The notes under the pieces: model-generated
What the model saw: the letters and a program-made list of their open reading frames with translations, nothing else
Database searches by the model: none
What the model was told of the DNA's origin: nothing
In this document: piece by piece, positions 47,901-61,100 of the stretch
How positions within the stretch are numbered: position 1 is the stretch's first letter
Layout of the letters: each line of letters begins with the position of its first letter
Made by a program: the position numbers and the translations under genes
Assembly (NCBI GenBank): GCA_963932145.1
Contig: CAWVQA010000079.1
Coordinates: 1-64,000, forward strand
DNA length: 64,000 nucleotides
Direction: 5' to 3'
From: Acanthosepion lycidas
Lineage: Eukaryota > Mollusca > Cephalopoda > Sepiida > Sepiidae

Positions 47901-50900
47901 AACAATGAAATTATTGAAAATCTATATGAAATCAATCAAAACTTATTGATTTTAACTAGTTTCAGAAGTTTTGACAAAGTTATATTTAAGATTTTATGTT
48001 TTACACAACTTTTAATTACATAGCGATTTACATGCAAAATCTAGCTTTTTTCACTACATTTTCAACGCTAGTTTGTAAATATCAATAACTGTTTGAAAAC
48101 ATTAGAAAAACAATGAAATTATTGAAAATCGATATGAAATCAATCAAAACTTATTGATTTTAACAAGTTTCAGAAGTTTTGACAAAGTTTTATTTAAGAT
48201 TTTATGTTTTACACAACTTTTAATTACATAGCGATTTACATGCAAAATCTAGCTTTTTTCACTACTTTTTCAACGCTAGTTTGTAAATATCAATAACTGT
48301 TTGAAAACATTAGAAAAACAATAAAATTATTGAAAATCGATATGAAATCAATCAAAACTTATTGATTTTAACTAGTTTCAGAAGTTTTGACAAAGTTATA
48401 TTTAAGATTTTATGTTTTACACAACTTTTAATTACATAGCGATTTACATGCAAAATCTAGCTTTTTTCACTACTTTTTTAACGCTAGTTTGTAAATATCA
48501 ATAACTGTTTGAAAACATTAGAAAAACAATGAAATTATTGAAAATCGATATGAAATCAATCAAAACTTATTGATTTTAACTAGTTTCAGAAGTTTTGACA
48601 AAGTTTTATTTAAGATTTTATGTTTTACACAACTTTTAATTACATAGCGATTTACATGCAAAATCTAGCTTTTTTCACTACTTTTTCAACGCTAGCTTGT
48701 AAATATCAATAACTGTTTGAAAACATTAGAAAAACAATGAAATTATTGAAAATCGATATGAAATCAATCAAAACTTATTGATTTTAACTAGTTTCAGATG
48801 TTTTGACAAAGTTATATTTAAGATTTTATCTTTTACACAACTTTTAATTACATAGCGATTTACATGCAAAAACTAGCTGTTTTGACTACTTTTTAACGCT
48901 AGTTTGTAAATATCAATAACTGTTTGAAAACATTAGAAAAACAATGAAATTATTGAAAATCGATATGAAATCAATCAAAACTTATTGATTTTAACTAGTT
49001 TCAGATGTTTTGACAAAGTTTTATTTAAGATTTTATGTTTTACACAACTTTTAATTACATAGCGATTTACATGCAAAATCTAGCTTTTTTCACTACTTTT
49101 TCAACGCTAGCTTGTAAATATCAATAACTGTTTGAAAACATTAGAAAAACAATAAAATTATTGAAAATCGATATGAAATCAATCAAAACTTAATGATTTT
49201 AACTAGTTTCAGAATTTTTGACAAAGTTATATTTAAGATTTTATGTTTTACACAACTTTTAATTACATAGCGATTTACATGCAAAATCTAGGTTTTTTCA
49301 CTACTTTTTCAACGCTAGTTTGTAAATATCAATAACTGTTTGAAAACATTAGAAAAACAATGAAATTATTGAAAATCGATATGAAATCAATCAAAACTTA
49401 TTGATTTTAACTAGTTTCAGAAGTTTTGACAAAGTTATATTTAAGATTTTATGTTTTACCCAACTTTTAATTACATAGCGATTTACATGCAAAATATGGC
49501 TGTTTTGACTACTTTTTAACGCTAGTTTGTAAATATCAATAACTGTTTGAAAACATTAGAAAAACAATGAAATTATTGAAAATCGATATGAAATCAATCA
49601 AAACTTATTGATTTTAACTAGTTTCAGAAGTTTTGACAAAGATATATTTAAGATTTTATGTTTTACACAACTTTTAATTACATAGCGATTTACATGCAAA
49701 ATCTAGCTTTTTTCACTACATTTTCAACGCTAGTTTGTAAATATCAATAACTGTTTGAAAACATTAGAAAAACAATGAAATTATTGAAAATCGATATGAA
49801 ATCAATCAAAACTTATTGATTTTAACAAGTTTCAGAAGTTTTGACAAAGTTTTATTTAAGATTTTATGTTTTACACAACTTTTAATTACATAGCGATTTA
49901 CATGCAAAATCTAGCTTTTTTCACTACTTTTTCAACGCTAGTTTGTAAATATCAATAACTGTTTGAAAACATTAGAAAAACAATAAAATTATTGAAAATC
50001 GATATGAAATCAATCAAAACTTATTGATTTTAACTAGTTTCAGAAGTTTTGACAAAGTTATATTTAAGATTTTATGTTTTACACAACTTTTAATTACATA
50101 GCGATTTACATGCAAAATCTAGCTTTTTTCACTACTTTTTTAACGCTAGTTTGTAAATATCAATAACTGTTTGAAAACATTAGAAAAACAATGAAATTAT
50201 TGAAAATCGATATGAAATCAATCAAAACTTATTGATTTTAACTAGTTTCAGAAGTTTTGACAAAGTTTTATTTAAGATTTTATGTTTTACACAACTTTTA
50301 ATTACATAGCGATTTACATGCAAAATCTAGCTTTTTTCACTACTTTTTCAACGCTAGCTTGTAAATATCAATAACTGTTTGAAAACATTAGAAAAACAAT
50401 GAAATTATTGAAAATCGATATGAAATCAATCAAAACTTATTGATTTTAACTAGTTTCAGATGTTTTGACAAAGTTATATTTAAGATTTTATCTTTTACAC
50501 AACTTTTAATTACATAGCGATTTACATGCAAAAACTAGCTGTTTTGACTACTTTTTAACGCTAGTTTGTAAATATCAATAACTGTTTGAAAACATTAGAA
50601 AAACAATGAAATTATTGAAAATCGATATGAAATCAATCAAAACTTATTGATTTTAACTAGTTTCAGATGTTTTGACAAAGTTTTATTTAAGATTTTATGT
50701 TTTACACAACTTTTAATTACATAGCGATTTACATGCAAAATCTAGCTTTTTTCACTACTTTTTCAACGCTAGTTTGTAAATATCAATAACTGTTTGAAAA
50801 CATTAGAAAAACAATGAAATTATGGAAAATTTATATGAAATCAATCAAAACTTATTGATTTTAACTAGTTTCAGAAGTTTTGACAAAGTTTTATTTAAGA

Positions 50901-52700
50901 TTTTATGTTTTACACAACTTTTAATTACATAGCGATTTACATGCAAAATCTAGCTTTTTTCACTATTTTTTCAACGCTAGCTTGTAAATATCAATAACTG
51001 TTTGAAAACATTAGAAAAACAATAAAATTATTGAAAATCGATATGAAATCAATCAAAACTTAATGATTTTAACTAGTTTCAGAAGTTTTGACAAAGTTAT
51101 ATTTAAGATTTTATGTTTTACACAACTTTTAATTACATAGCGATTTACATGCAAAATCTAGCTTTTTTCACTACTTTTTCAACGCTAGTTTGTAAATATC
51201 AATAACTGTTTGAAAACATTAGAAAAACAATGAAATTAATGAAAATCGAGATGAAATCAATCAAAACTTATTGATTTTAACTAGTTTCAGAAGTTTTGAC
51301 AAAGTTATATTTAAGATTTTATGTTTTACACAACTTTTAATTATATAGCGATTTACATGCAAAATCTAGCTGTTTTGACTACTTTTTAACGCTAGTTTGT
51401 AAATATCAATAACTGTTTGAAAACATTAGAAAAACAAAGAAATTATTGAAAATCTATATGAAATCAATCAAAACTTATTGATTTTAACTAGTTTCAGAAG
51501 TTTTGACAAAGTTATATTTAAGATTTTATGTTTTACACAACTTTTAATTACATAGCGATTTACATGCAAAATCTAGCTTTTTTCACTACATTTTCAACGC
51601 TAGTTTGTAAATATCAATAACTGTTTGAAAACATTAGAAAAACAATGAAATTATTGAAAATCGATATGAAATCAATCAAAACTTATTGATTTTAACAAGT
51701 TTCAGAAGTTTTGACAAAGTTTTATTTAAGATTTTATGTTTTACACAACTTTTAATTACATAGCGATTTACATGCAAAATCTAGCTTTTTTCACTACTTT
51801 TTCAACGCTAGTTTGTAAATATCAATAACTGTTTGAAAACATTAGAAAAACAATAAAATTATTGAAAATCGATATGAAATCAATCAAAACTTATTGATTT
51901 TAACTAGTTTCAGAAGTTTTGACAAAGTTATATTTAAGATTTTATGTTTTACACAACTTTTAATTACATAGCGATTTACATGCAAAATCTAGCTTTTTTC
52001 ACTACTTTTTTAACGCTAGTTTGTAAATATCAATAACTGTTTGAAAACATTAGAAAAACAATGAAATTATTGAAAATCGATATGAAATCAATCAAAACTT
52101 ATTGATTTTAACTAGTTTCAGAAGTTTTGACAAAGTTTTATTTAAGATTTTATGTTTTACACAACTTTTAATTACATAGCGATTTACATGCAAAATCTAG
52201 CTTTTTTCACTACTTTTTCAACGCTAGCTTGTAAATATCAATAACTGTTTGAAAACATTAGAAAAACAATGAAATTATTGAAAATCGATATGAAATCAAT
52301 CAAAACTTATTGATTTTAACTAGTTTCAGATGTTTTGACAAAGTTTTATTTAAGATTTTATGTTTTACACAACTTTTAATTACATAGCGATTTACATGCA
52401 AAATCTAGCTTTTTTCACTACTTTTTCAACGCTAGCTTGTAAATATCAATAACTGTTTGAAAACATTAGAAAAACAATAAAATTATTGAAAATCGATATG
52501 AAATCAATCAAAACTTAATGATTTTAACTAGTTTCAGAATTTTTGACAAAGTTATATTTAAGATTTTATGTTTTACACAACTTTTAATTACATAGCGATT
52601 TACATGCAAAATCTAGGTTTTTTCACTACTTTTTCAACGCTAGTTTGTAAATATCAATAACTGTTTGAAAACATTAGAAAAACAATGAAATTAATGAAAA
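42000..52700 (+). repeat. Shuffled higher-order repeats in array B
   Basis: Blocks marked by rare variants recur at differing multiples of the monomer. The variant cactatttttt occurs at about 43278, 46186, 47432 and 50964 (steps of 14, 6 and 17 monomers). The variant agaatttttgac occurs at about 45058, 49212 and 52537 (20 and 16 monomers). The changing step shows repeated unequal exchange with different block lengths and no single fixed higher-order unit. Confidence 0.72.
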
Positions 52701-55199
52701 TCGAGATGAAATCAATCAAAACTTATTGATTTTAACTAGTTTCAGAAGTTTTGACAAAGTTATATTTAAGATTTTATGTTTTACACAACTTTTAATTACA
52801 TAGCGATTTACATGCAAAATCTAGCTGTTTTGACTACTTTTTAACGCTAGTTTGTAAATATCAATAACTGTTTGAAAACATTAGAAAAACAATGAAATTA
52901 TTGAAAATCTATATGAAATCAATCAAAACTTATAGATTTTAACTAGTTTCAGATGTTTTGACAAAGTTTTATTTAAGATTTTATGTTTTACACAACTTTT
53001 AATTACATAGCGATTTACATGCAAAATCTAGCTGTTTTGACTACTTTTTAACGCTAGTTTGTAAATATCAATAACTGTTTGAAAACATTAGAAAAACAAT
53101 GAAATTATTGAAAATCGATATGAAATCAATCAAAACTTATTGATTTTAACAAGTTTCAGAAGTTTTGACAAAGTTTTATTTAAGATTTTATGTTTTACAC
53201 AACTTTTAATTACATAGCGATTTACATGCAAAATCTAGCTTTTTTCACTACTTTTTCAACGCTAGTTTGTAAATATCAATAACTGTTTGAAAACATTAGA
53301 AAAACAATAAAATTATTGAAAATCGATATGAAATCAATCAAAACTTATTGATTTTAACTAGTTTCAGAAGTTTTGACAAAGTTATATTTAAGATTTTATG
53401 TTTTACACAACTTTTAATTACATAGCGATTTACATGCAAAATATAGCTGTTTTGACTACTTTTTAACGCTAGTTTGTAAATATCAATAACTGTTTGAAAA
53501 CATTAGAAAAACAATGAAATTATTGAAAATCGATATGAAATCAATCAAAACTTATTGATTTTAACTAGTTTCAGATGTTTTGACAAAGTTTTATTTAAGA
53601 TTTTATGTTTTACACAACTTTTAATTACATAGCGATTTACATGCAAAATCTAGCTTTTTCACTACTTTTTCAACGCTAGTTTGTAAATATCAATAACTGT
53701 TTGAAAACATTAGAAAAACAATGAAATTATTGAAAATCTATATGAAATCAATCAAAACTTATTGATTTTAACTAGTTTCAGAAGTTTTGACAAAGTTTAA
53801 ATTTAAGATTTTATGTTTTACACAACTTTTAATTACATAGCGATTTACATGCAAAATCTAGCTTTTTTCACTACTTTTTCAACGCTAGTTTGTAAATATC
53901 AATAACTGTTTGAAAACATTAGAAAAACAATAAAATTATTGAAAATCGATATGAAATCAATCAAAACTTATTGATTTTAACTAGTTTCAGAAGTTTTGAC
54001 AAAGTTATATTTAAGATTTTATGTTTTACACAACTTTTAATTACATAGCGATTTACATGCAAAATCTAGCTGTTTTGACTAATTTTTAACGCTAGTTTGT
54101 AAATATCAATAACTGTTTGAAAACATTAGAAAAACAATGAAATTATTGAAAATCGATATGAAATCAATCAAAACTTATTGATTTTAACTAGTTTCAGATG
54201 TTTTGACAAAGTTTTATTTAAGATTTTATGTTTTACACAACTTTTAATTACATAGCGATTTACATGCAAAATCTAGCTTTTTCACTACTTTTTCAACGCT
54301 AGTTTGTAAATATCAATAACTGTTTGAAAACATTAGAAAAACAATGAAATTATTGAAAATCGATATGATATCAATCAAAACTTATTGATTTTAACTAGTT
54401 TCAGAAGTTTTGACAAAGTTTTATTTAAGATTTTATGTTTTACACAACTTTTAATTACATAGCGATTTACATGCAAAATCTAGCTTTTTTCACTACTTTT
54501 TCAACGCTAGTTTGTAAATATCAATAACTGTTTGAAAACATTAGAAAAACAATAAAATTATTGAAAATCGATATGAAATCAATCAAAACTTATTGATTTT
54601 AACTAGTTTCAGAAGTTTTGACAAAGTTATATTTAAGATTTTATGTTTTACACAACTTTTAATTACATAGCGATTTACATGCAAAATCTAGCTGTTTTGA
54701 CTACTTTTTAACGCTAGTTTGTAAATATGAATAACTGTTTGAAAACATTAGAAAAACAATGAAATTATTGAAAATCGATATGAAATCAATCAAAACTTAT
54801 TGATTTTAACTAGTTTCAGAAGTTTTGACAAAGTTATATTTAAGATTTTATGTTTTACACAACTTTTAATTACATAGCGATTTACATGCAAAATCTAGCT
54901 TTTTCACTACTTTTTCAACGCTAGTTTGTAAATATCAATAACTGTTTGAAAACATTAGAAAAACAATGAAATTATTGAAAATCGATATGATATCAATCAA
55001 AACTTATTGATTTTAACTAGTTTCAGAAGTTTTGACAAAGTTTTATTTAAGATTTTATGTTTTACACAACTTTTAATTACATAGCGATTTACATGCAAAA
55101 TCTAGCTTTTTTCACTACTTTTTCAACGCTAGTTTGTAAATATCAATAACTGTTTGAAAACATTAGAAAAACAATAAAATTATTGAAAATCGATATGAA

Positions 55200-58100
55200 A
55201 TCAATCAAAACTTATTGATTTTAACTAGTTTCAGAAGTTTTGACAAAGTTATATTTAAGATTTTATGTTTTACACAACTTTTAATTACATAGCGATTTAC
55301 ATGCAAAATCTAGCTGTTTTGACTACTTTTTAACGCTAGTTTGTAAATATGAATAACTGTTTGAAAACATTAGAAAAACAATGAAATAATTGAAAATCGA
55401 TATGAAATCAATCAAAACTTATTGATTTTAACTAGTTTCAGAAGTTTTGACAAAGTTATATTTAAGATTTTATGTTTTACACAACTTTTAATTACATAGC
55501 GATTTACATGCAAAATCTAGCTTTTTTCACTACTTTTTCAACGCTAGTTTGTAAATATCAATAACTGTTTGAAAACATTAGAAAAACAATAAAATTATTG
55601 AAAATCGATATGAAATCAATCAAAACTTATTGATTTTAACTAGTTTCAGATGTTTTGACAAAGTTTTATTTAAGATTTTATGTTTTACACAACTTTTAAT
55701 TACATAGAGATTTACATGCAAAATCTAGCTTTTTTCAACGCTAGTTTGTAAATATCAATAACTGTTTGAAAACATTAGAAAAACAATGAAATTATTGAAA
55801 ATCTATATGAAATCAATCAAAACTTATTGATTTTAACTAGTTTCAGAAGTTTTGACAAAGTTATATTTAAGATTTTATGTTTTACACAAATTTTAATTAC
55901 ATAGCGATTTACACGCAAAATCTAGCTTTTTTCACTACTTTTTCAACGCTAGTTTGTAAATATGAATAACTGTTTGAAAACATTAGAAAAACAATGAAAT
56001 TATTGAAAATCGATATGAAATCAATCAAAACTTATTGATTTTAACTAGTTTCAGAAGTTTTGACAAAGTTATATTTAAGATTTTATGTTTTACACAACTT
56101 TAATTACATAGCGATTTACATGCAAAATCTAGCTTTTTCACTACTTTTTCAACGCTAGTTTGTAAATATCAATAACTGTTTGAAAACATTAGAAAAACAA
56201 TGAAATTATTGAAAATCGATATGATATCAATCAAAACTTATTGATTTTAACTAGTTTCAGAAGTTTTGACAAAGTTTTATTTAAGATTTTATGTTTTACA
56301 CAACTTTTAATTACATAGCGATTTACATGCAAAATCTAGCTTTTTTCACTACTTTTTCAACGCTAGTTTGTAAATATCAATAACTGTTTGAAAACATTAG
56401 AAAAACAATAAAATTATTGAAAATCGATATGAAATCAATCAAAACTTATTGATTTTAACTAGTTTCAGAAGTTTTGACAAAGTTATATTTAAGATTTTAT
56501 GTTTTACACAACTTTTAATTACATAGCGATTTACATGCAAAATCTAGCTGTTTTGACTACTTTTTAACGCTAGTTTGTAAATATGAATAACTGTTTGAAA
56601 ACATTAGAAAAACAATGAAATTATTGAAAATCGATATGAAATCAATCAAAACTTATTGATTTTAACTAGTTTCAGAAGTTTTGACAAAGTTATATTTAAG
56701 ATTTTATGTTTTACACAACTTTTAATTACATAGCGATTTACATGCAAAATCTAGCTTTTTCACTACTTTTTCAACGCTAGTTTGTAAATATCAATAACTG
56801 TTTGAAAACATTAGAAAAACAATGAAATTATTGAAAATCGATATGATATCAATCAAAACTTATTGATTTTAACTAGTTTCAGAAGTTTTGACAAAGTTTT
56901 ATTTAAGATTTTATGTTTTACACAACTTTTAATTACATAGCGATTTACATGCAAAATCTAGCTTTTTTCACTACTTTTTCAACGCTAGTTTGTAAATATC
57001 AATAACTGTTTGAAAACATTAGAAAAACAATAAAATTATTGAAAATCGATATGAAATCAATCAAAACTTATTGATTTTAACTAGTTTCAGAAGTTTTGAC
57101 AAAGTTATATTTAAGATTTTATGTTTTACACAACTTTTAATTACATAGCGATTTACATGCAAAATCTAGCTGTTTTGACTACTTTTTAACGCTAGTTTGT
57201 AAATATGAATAACTGTTTGAAAACATTAGAAAAACAATGAAATAATTGAAAATCGATATGAAATCAATCAAAACTTATTGATTTTAACTAGTTTCAGAAG
57301 TTTTGACAAAGTTATATTTAAGATTTTATGTTTTACACAACTTTTAATTACATAGCGATTTACATGCAAAATCTAGCTTTTTTCACTACTTTTTCAACGC
57401 TAGTTTGTAAATATCAATAACTGTTTGAAAACATTAGAAAAACAATAAAATTATTGAAAATCGATATGAAATCAATCAAAACTTATTGATTTTAACTAGT
57501 TTCAGATGTTTTGACAAAGTTTTATTTAAGATTTTATGTTTTACACAACTTTTAATTACATAGAGATTTACATGCAAAATCTAGCTTTTTTCAACGCTAG
57601 TTTGTAAATATCAATAACTGTTTGAAAACATTAGAAAAACAATGAAATTATTGAAAATCTATATGAAATCAATCAAAACTTATTGATTTTAACTAGTTTC
57701 AGAAGTTTTGACAAAGTTATATTTAAGATTTTATGTTTTACACAAATTTTAATTACATAGCGATTTACACGCAAAATCTAGCTTTTTTCACTACTTTTTC
57801 AACGCTAGTTTGTAAATATGAATAACTGTTTGAAAACATTAGAAAAACAATGAAATTATTGAAAATCGATATGAAATCAATCAAAACTTATTGATTTTAA
57901 CTAGTTTCAGAAGTTTTGACAAAGTTATATTTAAGATTTTATGTTTTACACAACTTTAATTACATAGCGATTTACATGCAAAATCTAGCTTTTTTCACTA
58001 CTTTTTCAACGCTAGTTTGTAAATATCAATAACTGTTTGAAAACATTAGAAAAACAATAAAATTATTGAAAATCGATATGAAATCAATCAAAACTTATTG

Positions 58101-61100
58101 ATTTTAACTAGTTTCAGAAGTTTTGACAAAGTTATATTTAAGATTTTATGTTTTACACAACTTTTAATTACATAGCGATTTACATGCAAAATCTAGCTGT
58201 TTTGACTAATTTTTAACGCTAGTTTGTAAATATCAATAACTGTTTGAAAACATTAGAAAAACAATGAAATTATTGAAAATCGATATGATATCAATCAAAA
58301 CTTATTGATTTTAACTAGTTTCAGAAGTTTTGACAAAGTTTTATTTAAGATTTTATGTTTTACACAACTTTTAATTACATAGCGATTTACATGCAAAATC
58401 TAGCTTTTTTCACTACTTTTTCAACGCTAGTTTGTAAATATCAATAACTGTTTGAAAACATTAGAAAAACAATAAAATTATTGAAAATCGATATGAAATC
58501 AATCAAAACTTATTGATTTTAACTAGTTTCAGAAGTTTTGACAAAGTTATATTTAAGATTTTATGTTTTACACAACTTTTAATTACATAGCGATTTACAT
58601 GCAAAATCTAGCTGTTTTGACTACTTTTTAACGCTAGTTTGTAAATATCAATAACTGTTTGAAAACATTAGAAAAACAATGAAATTATTGAAAATCGATA
58701 TGAAATCAATCAAAACTTATTGATTTTAACTCGTTTCAGATGTTTTGACAAAGTTTTATTTAAGATTTTATGTTTTACACAACTTTTAATTACATAGCGA
58801 TTTACATGCAAAATCTAGCTGTTTTGACTACTTTTTAACGCTAGTTTGTAAATATGAATAACTGTTTGAAAACATTAGAAAAACAATGAAATTATTGAAA
58901 ATCGATATGAAATCAATCAAAACTTATTGATTTTAACTAGTTTCAGAAGTTTTGACAAAGTTATATTTAAGATTTTATGTTTTACACAACTTTTAATTAC
59001 ATAGCGATTTACATGCAAAATCTAGCTTTTTTTACTACTTTTTCAACGCTAGTTTGTAAATATCAATAACTGTTTGAAAACATTAGAAAAACAATGAAAT
59101 TATTGAAAATCGATAAGAAATCAATCAAAACTTATTGATTTTAACTAGTTTCAGAAGTTTTGACAAAGTTATATTTAAGATTTTATGTTTTACACAACTT
59201 TTAATTACATAGCGATTTACATGCAAAATCTAGCTGTTTTGACTACTTTTTAACGCTAGTTTGTAAATATCAATAACTGTTTGAAAACATTAGAAAAACA
59301 ATGAAATTATTGAAAATCGATATGAAATCAATCAAAACTTATTGATTTTAACTAGTTTCAGATGTTTTGACAAAGTTTTATTTAAGATTTTATGTTTTAC
59401 ACAACTTTTAATTACATAGCGATTTACATGCAAAATCTAGCCTTTTCACTACTTTTTCAACGCTAGTTTGTAAATATCAATAACTGTTTGAAAACATTAG
59501 AAAAACAATGAAATTATTGAAAATCGATATGAAATCAATCAAAACTTATTGATTTTAACTAGTTTCAGAAGTTTTGACAAAGTTTTATTTAAGATTTTAT
59601 GTTTTACACAACTTTTAATTACATAGCGATTTACATGCAAAATCTAGCTTTTTTCACTACTTTTTCAACGCTAGTTTGTAAATATCAATAACTGTTTGAA
59701 AACATTAGAAAAACAATGAAATTATTGAAAATCGATATGAAATCAATCAAAACTTATTGATTTTAACTAGTTTCAGAAGTTTTGACAAAGTTATATTTAA
59801 GATTTTATGTTTTACACAACTTTTAATTACATAGGGATTTACATGCAAAATCTAGCTGTTTTGACTACTTTTTAACGCTAGTTTGTAAATATCAATAACT
59901 GTTTGAAAACATTAGAAAAACAATGAAATTATTGAAAATCGATATGAAAACAATCAAAACTTATTGATTTTAACTAGTTTCAGAAGTTTTGACAAAGTTT
60001 TATTTAAGATTTTATGTTTTACACAACTTTTAATTACATAGCGATTTACATGCAAAATCTAGCTTTTTTCACTACTTTTTCAACGCTAGTTTGTAAATAT
60101 CAATAACTTTTTGAAAACATTAGAAAAACAATGAAATTATTGAAAATCGATATGAAATCAATCAAAACTTATTGATTTTAACTAGTTTCAGAAGTTTTGA
60201 CAAAGTTATATTTAAGATTTTATGTTTTACACAACTTTTAATTACATAGCGATTTACATGCAAAATCTAGCTGTTTTGACTACTTTTTAACGCTAGTTTG
60301 TAAATATGAATAACTGTTTGAAAACATTAGAAAAACAATGAAATAATTGAAAATCGATATGAAATCAATCAAAACTTATTGATTTTAACTAGTTTCAGAA
60401 GTTTTGACAAAGTTATATTTAAGATTTTATGTTTTACACAACTTTTAATTACATAGCGATTTACATGCAAAATCTAGCTTTTTTCACTACTTTTTCAACG
60501 CTAGTTTGTAAATATCAATAACTGTTTGAAAACATTAGAAAAACAATAAAATTATTGAAAATCGATATGAAATCAATCAAAACTTATTGATTTTAACTAG
60601 TTTCAGATGTTTTGACAAAGTTTTATTTAAGATTTTATGTTTTACACAACTTTTAATTACATAGAGATTTACATGCAAAATCTAGCTTTTTTCAACGCTA
60701 GTTTGTAAATATCAATAACTGTTTGAAAACATTAGAAAAACAATGAAATTATTGAAAATCTATATGAAATCAATCAAAACTTATTGATTTTAACTAGTTT
60801 CAGAAGTTTTGACAAAGTTATATTTAAGATTTTATGTTTTACACAAATTTTAATTACATAGCGATTTACACGCAAAATCTAGCTTTTTTCACTACTTTTT
60901 CAACGCTAGTTTGTAAATATGAATAACTGTTTGAAAACATTAGAAAAACAATGAAATTATTGAAAATCGATATGAAATCAATCAAAACTTATTGATTTTA
61001 ACTAGTTTCAGAAGTTTTGACAAAGTTATATTTAAGATTTTATGTTTTACACAACTTTAATTACATAGCGATTTACATGCAAAATCTAGCTTTTTCACTA